Below, piece by piece: positions 33,912 to 40,818 of a DNA stretch of 64,000 nt (position 1 is its first letter; every line of letters begins with the position of its first letter). The notes beneath the pieces were generated by a model. It ran no database searches and was not told the origin of the DNA. It saw only the letters and a program-made list of their open reading frames with translations. The stretch comes from Paenibacillus sp. HB172176 (GTDB lineage Bacteria > Bacillota > Bacilli > Paenibacillales > Paenibacillaceae). The stretch lies in NCBI RefSeq assembly GCF_011947265.1, contig NZ_JAATHD010000024.1, forward strand, positions 1-64,000, given 5' to 3'. The translations under genes and the position numbers were made by a program.

Positions 33912-34705
33912 CCTTGTTAGCCGTAGTTCTGTTCGGCATGCTCACCTTGACGGGCTGCGGTCCGAAATCCGGTGTCATTAACAGCGACACGCCGGGCGTA
34001 TTCAATCATTATGTCATCTATCCGATGTCTGAGCTCATTCAGTGGCTCGCCACCTTGTTCAGCGACAACTACGGCATCGCCGTTATGGCGATGACCTTGC
34101 TTATCCGGCTCGTGTTATTCCCGTTCATGATGAGACAGTACAAGTCCCAGCATACGATGAAGGCGAAGATGGAGAAGCTGAAGCCCCATCTCAAGCTGCT
34201 GGAGGACAAGTATAAGGATAAGAAGGATCCGGACTCCCGCGCGAAGAAGCAGCAGGATACCATGAAGCTTTATCAGGAGCATAACGTGAATCCGCTGGCA
34301 ATAGGCTGTCTGCCGATGCTGATTCAAATGCCGATTCTGATGGGGCTCTACTCGGCCATACGTCTTACGCCGGAGCTTGCGACGCATTCGTTCCTCTGGT
34401 TCAAGCTGGGGGAGCCGGATATGATTATGCCGGTACTGGCGGCATTCATTTATCTCGTGCAATTCAAGGTTCAGCAGAAGAATTCGACGGCAGCCTCAGG
34501 TCCTCAAGCGGACAGCATGAAACAAATGCAAGCGCTCGGCTATCTCTCGCCGATTTTGATGGGCGTCTTCGCATTCTTCGCTCCGGCCGCGATCGCTTTG
34601 TATTGGGTAACCGGCGGTACCTTCCTTATCGTGCAATCCTATGTGCTGCGCCGCATGATGAATCGCATGGATCAGCGTGTGGAGATCGTGGAGAACGCGA
34701 GCTGA
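33848..34705 (+). CDS. yidC: YidC/Oxa1 family membrane protein insertase
   Basis: A 285-residue insertase with a lipoprotein signal (MLTLTGC, Cys37) and five membrane segments. The conserved Arg of the groove is in MTLLIRLVLFPFMMRQYKSQ, a long coiled region (MKAKMEKLKPHLKLLEDKYKD) follows, and the last helices contain FFAPAAIALYWVTGGTFLIVQ. It inserts membrane proteins alone or with SecYEG. GAGGAGGCTCC precedes ATG 33848 and lies in a stem-loop inside an overlapping upstream ORF, pointing to translational control like that of B. subtilis yidC2 by MifM. A terminator follows 25 bp after the stop. Confidence 0.93.
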   Translation: MPNNSTISPSSHTRKTRKNRLALLAVVLFGMLTLTGCGPKSGVINSDTPGVFNHYVIYPMSELIQWLATLFSDNYGIAVMAMTLLIRLVLFPFMMRQYKSQHTMKAKMEKLKPHLKLLEDKYKDKKDPDSRAKKQQDTMKLYQEHNVNPLAIGCLPMLIQMPILMGLYSAIRLTPELATHSFLWFKLGEPDMIMPVLAAFIYLVQFKVQQKNSTAASGPQADSMKQMQALGYLSPILMGVFAFFAPAAIALYWVTGGTFLIVQSYVLRRMMNRMDQRVEIVENAS

Positions 34706-34730
34706 TCTTGCATTCCGCTTAACAGTACAA

Positions 34731-34765
34731 GCCCTCTTCCCTTTCAACTTGGAGGAGGGTTTTTT
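34731..34765 (+). terminator. Intrinsic terminator after yidC
   Basis: CCCTCTTCC pairs with GGAGGAGGG (one G-T pair), followed by TTTTTT. Confidence 0.88.
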
Positions 34766-34842
34766 CATGTTGACGACGCAACTATTCAAGCCTTCTTGTC
34801 GTCTGAATCTGTTAGATGCTGTAAATGTGGAGGAGTTGCCTG

Positions 34843-35601
34843 ATGAATAAGAATAAGCTGATGGGAATAGGAGCCTTGGCTTTCTTGTTGCTGCTTCTGT
34901 TCATTCCGCAAAGCATAATCGGGACGATGCGAAAGACTGGTACGGACTTCAACACAGAAAATCGGATTGCTGCTGCAGCAACCGCCAAGACATGCCCGGA
35001 TGCGGAAATAGACTACATGGACGCTATATATTGGAACGACAGATTCTATGATGCGGTGGATCAACAGGAGGAAGCGATGCTGGAAGAAGGGGAGCTTCTC
35101 GGCGAGATTAACTATTCACTGATGGGTCATGCTTGTGCGGACTACCGCATGAAAAACGGTGATGCGACCTATCTCTCAATAGGCACGCCAGTCTATGCGG
35201 CAGGCGATTATGATCCGTCATTCCGACTGATGGCGAAAGGGAAGATCTATCAATCGGGGGGCAGCTCACATGAAGGAACGATTGAAGATGAAATGGATAT
35301 TGCGGGGCGAATAACGGGAATCAGCTATGAAAGCTCAGAGGATGGGGAGATGATTTCCGCTTTCGATGATAAAGCCGTTGAGGACTTTGAAACGGAATAT
35401 CTGTCGCTTGCCTATTTGGGTAGAGGGAAATTGCATGAACTTGGATTAATCAAGCATAACCGTTCATCCCAATTTCTTCGCATTCACTTGAATGACGGCA
35501 CCTCCTATCGCATTGTGTATTGGGCCGGCGACAATGCCATCTCGCCTGACGCAATCGCGACACAAGAGCTGAAGGATATCATACTGAAGCAGATTTCATG
35601 A
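34843..35601 (+). CDS. Uncharacterised membrane-anchored exported protein
   Basis: A 252-residue protein with an N-terminal signal anchor (KLMGIGALAFLLLLLFIPQSIIG) and a soluble extracytoplasmic domain rich in acidic residues. Three Cys, one of them in AKTCPDAEID, are of unclear role. GGAGGAG precedes ATG 34843. I recognise no family and see no catalytic motif. Downstream there is no hairpin before two tandem promoters at 35621 and 35738. Confidence 0.6.
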   Translation: MNKNKLMGIGALAFLLLLLFIPQSIIGTMRKTGTDFNTENRIAAAATAKTCPDAEIDYMDAIYWNDRFYDAVDQQEEAMLEEGELLGEINYSLMGHACADYRMKNGDATYLSIGTPVYAAGDYDPSFRLMAKGKIYQSGGSSHEGTIEDEMDIAGRITGISYESSEDGEMISAFDDKAVEDFETEYLSLAYLGRGKLHELGLIKHNRSSQFLRIHLNDGTSYRIVYWAGDNAISPDAIATQELKDIILKQIS

Positions 35602-35620
35602 GCCTCAATTTCCTTCGATG

Positions 35621-35648
35621 TTGGCGGCAACCTTTAACTTGGTATAAT
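35621..35648 (+). promoter_or_regulatory. Probable promoter P1 upstream of ydjO
   Basis: TTGGCG (35621-35626), 16-bp spacer, perfect TATAAT (35643-35648). Confidence 0.55.
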
Positions 35649-35737
35649 CCTCCAACCATTTGCATATAAATAAGTTGTCCACAGCGAATCATCAAGGGGA
35701 ATATCCGTATGATCTTTTGTTTGATTGTCCTTATTGT

Positions 35738-35766
35738 TTGCCTTTTTTGGCTTAACATGGTACAAT
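35738..35766 (+). promoter_or_regulatory. Probable promoter P2 upstream of ydjO
   Basis: TTGCCT (35738-35743), 17-bp spacer, TACAAT (35761-35766). Transcription would begin near 35773 and meet a terminator at 35823-35867. Confidence 0.6.
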
Positions 35767-35772
35767 AATGGA

Positions 35773-35867
35773 TATTTCCTAAAACCTAAACCCACCTGTC
35801 GCAGGCGACAGCGCGAATAGACGAAAACTGCCCTCTTACATCTCGTTCGAGGCAGTTTTCCGTTTTT
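35773..35867 (+). ncRNA. Candidate leader RNA or sRNA upstream of ydjO
   Basis: Between promoter P2 and ydjO lies a 95-nt transcript candidate with two hairpins: a short CTGTCGC-AG-GCGACAG stem (35796-35811) and a strong terminator, GAAAACTGCC with GGCAGTTTTC (35823-35832 and 35851-35860) followed by CGTTTTTT. Transcription must pass this terminator to reach ydjO. It could be an sRNA or a conditional leader, perhaps temperature-responsive given the cold-shock link of YdjO; that is inference. The 386-bp spacer 35602-35987 has no gene. Confidence 0.45.
35823..35867 (+). terminator. Intrinsic terminator in the ydjO leader
   Basis: A perfect 10-bp stem with an 18-nt loop and a TTTTTT tract, 121 bp before the ydjO start codon. 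Confidence 0.8.
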
Positions 35868-35987
35868 TATACGCTGCCACGCAAGAGGATCTGCGATGAG
35901 GCGGCGTCGGCTTGATGATTGGAAAGATTAGCTTGAAATCCCAGCAAACGGTGAAGATCGTTTGCGTAGGTGCGAAGGAGGCTATCC

Positions 35988-36194
35988 ATGTATAATCGTA
36001 AAAAGCCGTTAGAAGAAGTTCCTCAAGTGAATACGAAGATATGGGCATGCGAAACCGAGGGCTGCAACAGCTGGATGAGAGATAATTTCTCGTTCGAGCG
36101 CGTTCCGAGCTGCGTCATATGCAATGAGCCAATGGTTAGCGAAGAGAGAATGCTGCCGGCTCTGGCCAATTCAACCGCTGAAGTAAGAAGCTGA
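35988..36194 (+). CDS. ydjO: YdjO-like cold-inducible small zinc protein
   Basis: The 68-residue protein matches the Bacillus YdjO type: MYNRKKPLEEVPQVNTKIWACETEGCNSWMRDNFSFE followed by VPSCVICNEPM. Two Cys pairs (WACETEGC and SCVIC) can bind one zinc ion. B. subtilis YdjO is known as cold-induced; its function is not settled. GAAGGAGG lies before the ATG. Upstream is a leader with two promoters and a terminator. Confidence 0.85.
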   Translation: MYNRKKPLEEVPQVNTKIWACETEGCNSWMRDNFSFERVPSCVICNEPMVSEERMLPALANSTAEVRS

Positions 36195-36221
36195 TCCTGA
36201 TGGGTCGCTTCTAAGCCTAGA

Positions 36222-36266
36222 CAATGCCTCCATGTATCGACTTCGGTTGCATGCATGGAGGCATTG
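36222..36266. terminator. 13-bp stem-loop after ydjO
   Basis: CAATGCCTCCATG (36222-36234) pairs perfectly with CATGGAGGCATTG (36254-36266). No T tract follows, so it is a weak terminator or an mRNA-end structure. Confidence 0.5.
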
Positions 36267-36411
36267 CCGCGTCCAAGGCGGCTTTCCTTAAATCGGCATT
36301 CCGCAAAGAGCGGTGCGAAGTTTGTTTTAAACCATTTTTGACGGTTGACAGTCTGCAGATCATGATGGTAAAGTTGCAAGTAGATTTCAATCGAGAGGAG
36401 GGTTACGTCCC

Positions 36412-36528
36412 ATGAGGTTTTTTGACGATTTTCATCAAAGAGCAATGCATAGCCATAACGGTCATCCAATTGAAAACCCGTTTGGAATGGGAATACACGT
36501 AATCCGTCCGCGCGATTTATGCTTTTAA
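36412..36528 (+). CDS. Short leader ORF upstream of the ABC exporter
   Basis: A 38-codon ORF starts with ATG 36412, nine bases after GAGAGGAGGG, and ends at 36528. The product begins MRFFDDFHQRAMHSHNG and ends GMGIHVIRPRDLCF. It is followed by a large stem-loop (36557-36591), a terminator-like hairpin (36654-36690), and then the exporter gene at 36747. In B. subtilis, the homologous exporter bmrCD is controlled by the leader peptide BmrB through ribosome-mediated attenuation, so this ORF may do the same. I cannot confirm sequence homology to BmrB from memory. Confidence 0.55.
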   Translation: MRFFDDFHQRAMHSHNGHPIENPFGMGIHVIRPRDLCF

Positions 36529-36556
36529 TCTGAGAGATGTTGGCAAACATCATTCA

Positions 36557-36690
36557 GGGGCGCAGATTACGTTTCCGTAATCATGCGCCTCTTCTGCGTC
36601 TTAAGCAGACCAATGGATTCTTTCGGGAATTGATCGGGTACTGTCTATGCGAGGGGAGCGTGTCGTTACGGCGGCATGCTTCTTTTTTTG
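36557..36690 (+). promoter_or_regulatory. Attenuator-like hairpin set before the ABC exporter
   Basis: Hairpin 1: AGGGGCGCAGATTACG (about 36556-36571) with CGTAATC-A-TGCGCCTCT (36576-36592), a long stem with one bulge. Hairpin 2: GGGAGCGTG (36654-36662) with CATGCTTCT (36675-36683), nine pairs including three G-U, followed by TTTTTTG, which looks like an intrinsic terminator. The CATGC of hairpin 1 can also pair with the GCGTG of hairpin 2, so the two could be mutually exclusive. Confidence 0.5.
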
Positions 36691-36746
36691 TGTTTATGAT
36701 GATGGTGCAAGGAAACTTGTGCAATTTTGGAAGGTGTGAGACAGGA

Positions 36747-38489
36747 ATGTTTAGTGTATTGGGGAAATTAGGCTGGTTTTTCAAGATGGAGAAGAAGAGA
36801 TACTTCATCGCGATCGGATTCCTCGTGCTTGCGGGCATTACGGATATCGTGCCGCCCTGGCTGCTTGGTTATGTGATTGACGGATTCAGCCAGAATACGA
36901 TCGGCGACGCGGACTTTTACCGCATCGCGATCTTCTGGGGGAGCCTGACAATCGCGGGGTATCTGATCACGTACGTTTGGTTCTATTATCTGTTCGGCGC
37001 TTCGTTCGTGCTCGAGAGGAAGCTGCGTTATCGGCTGATGAGCCACTTTCTGCGCATGACGCCGACCTTCTACGAGCGCAATCGGACAGGGGATCTGATG
37101 GCGCGGGCCACGAATGATCTTAGAGCGGTCTCGAACACGGCGGGCTTCGGCATTATGACCTTGGTCGATTCCACGCTGTTCATGCTGACGATTCTTGCGG
37201 TCATGGCAATCGGCATATCCTTCAAGCTGACGCTGGCGGCGCTCATTCCATTGCCGTTTATGGCACTTGCCATGTCCTATTTCGGCAAGAAGATTCACGA
37301 GAAATTCATGGGTGCGCAGAATGCGTTCGGCGAAATGAATGACGAGGTGCTGGAGACCGTAGCAGGCGTGCGGGTCATCCGGGCGTATGTGCAAGAGGAG
37401 GCGAGCGAGAAGCAGTTCGCGGAGAAGACAGAGGAAGTGCTCGGCAAAAATATCGAGGTCGCCAAAATCGACGCGCTCTTCGAGCCGACGATGAAGATTT
37501 TGGTCGGCTGCAGTTATTTGATCGGCCTCGGCTATGGCGGTTTTCTTGTTTTTCATAACGAAATTACGCTCGGCGAGCTTGTATCCTTCAACGTCTTCCT
37601 CGGCATGCTGATCTGGCCGATGTTCGCGATCGGCGAGCTGATCAATATTATGCAGCGGGGCAATGCGTCGCTCGATCGGGTGAACGAAACGCTTGGCTAC
37701 CATCCGGATGTGCTTGGCGCAGAGCAGCCTGTTGCCGTGTCCGAGCCGACCGTGCTGGAGTTCAAGGAGGTCACGTTCCGCTATCCCTCCTCCGAATCGA
37801 ATAATCTCGAGGCTGTGACGCTGAAGCTGAGGCAAGGCGAGACGCTCGGCATCGTTGGTCGGACGGGAAGCGGCAAGACGACCTTGCTTAAGCAATTGCT
37901 GCGCGAATATCCGAAAGGCGAAGGTGAAATCCGAATCTCGGAGGTTCCGCTCGAAGAAGTGGAGATTGACCGCTTGCTAGGCTGGATCGGTTACGTGCCG
38001 CAGCAGCCGGTGCTGTTCTCGAAGTCCATTCGGGACAATATTTATTTCGGAAGCAAGAACGCGACGGAGGAGGATCTTCAGCACGCGCTCGAGCGTGCGT
38101 CCTTCGCCAAGGATATTGCGTTCCTGCCGGATAAGCTAGATACGATGGTGGGAGAGAAGGGCGTCGCTCTCTCCGGCGGACAGAAGCAGCGCGTCAGCAT
38201 TGCACGGGCGCTCATCGCCAATCCGGAGATTCTCATTCTGGATGACGCGCTGTCCGCGGTGGACGCGAAGACGGAAGCGGAGATTATTGAAGGCATTCGC
38301 ACCGAACGCGCCGGCAAAACGACGCTCATCACGACGCATCGTCTGTCCGCGGTGCAGCATGCGGAATGGATTATCGTGCTGGAGGATGGACGAATCGCGC
38401 AGGAGGGCACGCATGAAGAGCTCCTGCAACAAGGCGGTTGGTACCGCGAGCAGTATGACAGACAACAGCTGGAAGCGGCGATTGATTGA
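36747..38489 (+). CDS. yheI: Heterodimeric ABC exporter subunit (YheI/BmrC-like)
   Basis: A 580-residue half-transporter with six membrane helices (about 15-310) then an ATPase domain. Walker A is GRTGSGKTT, signature LSGGQKQR, and Walker B ILILDDALSAVD with Asp where the catalytic Glu should be. That loss is typical of the BmrC-type subunit in heterodimeric exporters. ATG 36747 is chosen because AAGGTG lies upstream and the family begins here; the upstream open frame holds the attenuator. It pairs with the next gene, 22 bp downstream. Confidence 0.9.
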   Translation: MFSVLGKLGWFFKMEKKRYFIAIGFLVLAGITDIVPPWLLGYVIDGFSQNTIGDADFYRIAIFWGSLTIAGYLITYVWFYYLFGASFVLERKLRYRLMSHFLRMTPTFYERNRTGDLMARATNDLRAVSNTAGFGIMTLVDSTLFMLTILAVMAIGISFKLTLAALIPLPFMALAMSYFGKKIHEKFMGAQNAFGEMNDEVLETVAGVRVIRAYVQEEASEKQFAEKTEEVLGKNIEVAKIDALFEPTMKILVGCSYLIGLGYGGFLVFHNEITLGELVSFNVFLGMLIWPMFAIGELINIMQRGNASLDRVNETLGYHPDVLGAEQPVAVSEPTVLEFKEVTFRYPSSESNNLEAVTLKLRQGETLGIVGRTGSGKTTLLKQLLREYPKGEGEIRISEVPLEEVEIDRLLGWIGYVPQQPVLFSKSIRDNIYFGSKNATEEDLQHALERASFAKDIAFLPDKLDTMVGEKGVALSGGQKQRVSIARALIANPEILILDDALSAVDAKTEAEIIEGIRTERAGKTTLITTHRLSAVQHAEWIIVLEDGRIAQEGTHEELLQQGGWYREQYDRQQLEAAID

Positions 38490-38511
38490 GCAAGAGAGGA
38501 AGTGAAAGAAG

Positions 38512-40644
38512 ATGAACCAGACAGGCAAACGATTGTTTCAATATGCGATGTTCTATAAGAAGCCGATCACCATTGCGCTGGTGCTGCTGCTGCTCAGCGT
38601 ATGCGCGGAGCTCGCGGGGCCGCTCCTGGCCAAGCGCATGATCGACAACAATATTCTCGGCATTGAGAAGAGCTGGTACGAGGTGGAGGGCGAGCAGGAC
38701 TATGCCGTCCGCTATAACGGTCATTGGTACAAACGCGAGGACCGGTTCACGGAGGAAGAGAAGCCGATTCAAGGCCGGGAGGCGCATGTGCTGCAGGCGG
38801 GGCGAAGCTATTATTGGCTGAACGAAGCGATTGCAAACACGGAAGGCTCTCGAAGCGTTGAGAACGGCAGGATGACAATCGTGAACGACAAGACTGGCGA
38901 GAGTGGCGAGCACGCGGCCGTCAAGCTGAGCAAGCAGGAGCTATATGCCTTCTACAAGCCAGAGATTCCGTCCATTCTGAAGCTTGCGGCCTTGTATTTC
39001 GGCTTGCTCGTGCTGGTAGCGATCTTCACGTACGGACAGAGGTTGATGCTGCAAACCTCGGCGAACCGCATCGTGCAGAAGATTCGTACGGATGTGTTCG
39101 CGCAGACGCAGCGGCTTCCCGTGCAATATTACGATAATTTGGCGGCCGGCCAGGTGGTCTCCCGGGTCACGAACGATACGGAAACGATTCGGGAGCTTTA
39201 TGTCGGCGTGCTGGCGAATTTCTTCACCGGCATTATCTACATGGGGGCGATCTTCGGAGCGTTGTTCCTGCTCGATGTAAGGCTTGCGCTCATTACTCTG
39301 CCGCTTATTCCGCTGCTCTATCTGTGGATTGTTGTTTACCGGAAATTCGCGGCCGAATACAACAGGAAGATTCGGGCGAAGCTCAGCGAGATTAACGGCA
39401 TGATCAATGAATCTATACAAGGCATGACGATCATCCAGGCGTTCCGTCGGCAGAAGGAGACGCTGAAGGATTTCGACGAAATGAACGAGTATTATTTCAA
39501 ATATCAGAATAAGATGCTCAGCTTGAACGCGATTACGTCGCATAATCTGGTCAATGTGCTTCGCAATTTGCTCTTCCTGCTCGTCATCTGGCTGTTCTGG
39601 GGCAATGCGCTCGGAGCTGTCGTGACGATCGGCGTGCTGTACGCGTATGTCGATTATATGAACCGGATGTTCACGCCGATCGTCGGCATCGTGAATCAGC
39701 TCTCCAACCTGGAGACGGCGCTCGTCTCGTCGGAGCGGGTGTTCAAGCTGATGGACGAGGAAGGGATTGACGTTGTTAAGGGTAAGCTGGAGCGGTATAA
39801 AGGGGAGGTTGCGTTCGAGCATGTGACCTTCGCCTATAAGAAAGAGGATTATGTATTGCGCGACATTAACTTTCATGCTCGTCAAGGCGAAACGGTAGCG
39901 CTTGTCGGCCATACGGGCTCCGGCAAGAGCTCCATCCTTAATCTGCTGTTCCGCTTCTATGACCTGAAGGAAGGCCGAATAACGGTGGACGGCAAGGATG
40001 TGCGGGAGATTCCGAAGCAGCATTTGCGCCAGCATATGGGCATCGTGCTGCAGGATCCATTCCTCTTCACCGGCACCATCGCCGCGAATATTTCCCTGAA
40101 CAATCCGGCAATTAGCCGGGAGCGGGTAGAGCAGGCGCTGCGCGAGGTCGGCGCTTACGAGATGTTCAGCCAGCTTCCGGGCGGCATCGACGCTCCCGTA
40201 ATCGAGAAAGGAAGCACGTTGTCCGCGGGGCAGCGCCAGCTCATCTCCTTCGCCCGGGCGCTTGCCTACGATCCGGCAATTCTGATCCTCGACGAAGCGA
40301 CGGCCAGCATTGATACGGAGACGGAGGCGATCATTCAAGAGGCGCTTAATGTGCTGAAGAAGGGGCGCACCACATTCATTATCGCGCATCGTTTGTCCAC
40401 CATTCGCGCGGCGGAGCAGATTCTGGTGCTCGATCGCGGCGTCATCGTGGAGCGCGGCAATCACGAGACGTTGATGGAGCAGCGCGGAAAGTACTTCGCG
40501 ATGTACCAGCTTCAAGCTGGGGGCGGGACAGCCTCGGCACGCAGCTCCGAAGACGATACGGCGGAAATCTCTGAATCAACGGAGAAAACCTCCGATGCAG
40601 CAACGCTCAAGCCGAATACGTCCGCGCAGCCTACGAGCGTTTAA
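38512..40644 (+). CDS. yheH: Heterodimeric ABC exporter subunit (YheH/BmrD-like)
   Basis: A 710-residue half-transporter. An extra domain of about 115 residues (45-160; YEVEGEQDYAVRYNGHWYKRE...) is inserted between the first two helices, as in B. subtilis YheH/BmrD. The ATPase has Walker A GHTGSGKSS, Walker B ILILDEATASID with catalytic Glu, but signature LSAGQRQ instead of LSGGQ. Together with the Asp in YheI, this gives one consensus and one degenerate ATP site. The dimer is expected to export drugs. A Ser/Thr-rich tail follows the ATPase. Confidence 0.9.
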   Translation: MNQTGKRLFQYAMFYKKPITIALVLLLLSVCAELAGPLLAKRMIDNNILGIEKSWYEVEGEQDYAVRYNGHWYKREDRFTEEEKPIQGREAHVLQAGRSYYWLNEAIANTEGSRSVENGRMTIVNDKTGESGEHAAVKLSKQELYAFYKPEIPSILKLAALYFGLLVLVAIFTYGQRLMLQTSANRIVQKIRTDVFAQTQRLPVQYYDNLAAGQVVSRVTNDTETIRELYVGVLANFFTGIIYMGAIFGALFLLDVRLALITLPLIPLLYLWIVVYRKFAAEYNRKIRAKLSEINGMINESIQGMTIIQAFRRQKETLKDFDEMNEYYFKYQNKMLSLNAITSHNLVNVLRNLLFLLVIWLFWGNALGAVVTIGVLYAYVDYMNRMFTPIVGIVNQLSNLETALVSSERVFKLMDEEGIDVVKGKLERYKGEVAFEHVTFAYKKEDYVLRDINFHARQGETVALVGHTGSGKSSILNLLFRFYDLKEGRITVDGKDVREIPKQHLRQHMGIVLQDPFLFTGTIAANISLNNPAISRERVEQALREVGAYEMFSQLPGGIDAPVIEKGSTLSAGQRQLISFARALAYDPAILILDEATASIDTETEAIIQEALNVLKKGRTTFIIAHRLSTIRAAEQILVLDRGVIVERGNHETLMEQRGKYFAMYQLQAGGGTASARSSEDDTAEISESTEKTSDAATLKPNTSAQPTSV

Positions 40645-40671
40645 TCCCTTTAATGCTATAACCGGCAGGCA

Positions 40672-40710
40672 GAGAGCCATTTCTCTTCGACTTGGAAGAG
40701 GGATGGCTCT
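40672..40710. terminator. Stem-loop after the ABC exporter
   Basis: AGAGCCAT...CTCTTC pairs with GGAAGAG..ATGGCTCT with a small internal loop. The T tract is weak (TTCAAGTTG). Confidence 0.6.
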
Positions 40711-40743
40711 TCAAGTTGAATGTATAAAATGGTATAACCCGTT

Positions 40744-40763
40744 CACAGCTAATCGACAGCCTC
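40744..40763. repeat. Solo end of the MITE-like element
   Basis: CACAGCTAATCGACAGCCTC differs by one base from the 20-bp terminal repeat of the element at 60437-60605. No partner end is visible nearby, so it is a remnant. Confidence 0.6.
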
Positions 40764-40818
40764 CGCTGCAGAAGGATTTCAGGATGGCCATAGTCATCAG
40801 CCAACTTAGTGAACTTGG

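Noticed and set aside
36224..36415. 63-codon ORF MPPCIDFGCMHGG... after ydjO
   Set aside because: It begins inside the stem-loop, lacks a ribosome site, and is out-competed by the well-supported 36412 leader ORF.
38941..40515. 524-codon minus-strand ORF opposite the YheH-like exporter gene
   Set aside because: Shadow ORF with Arg/His/Leu-rich composition and no family resemblance.
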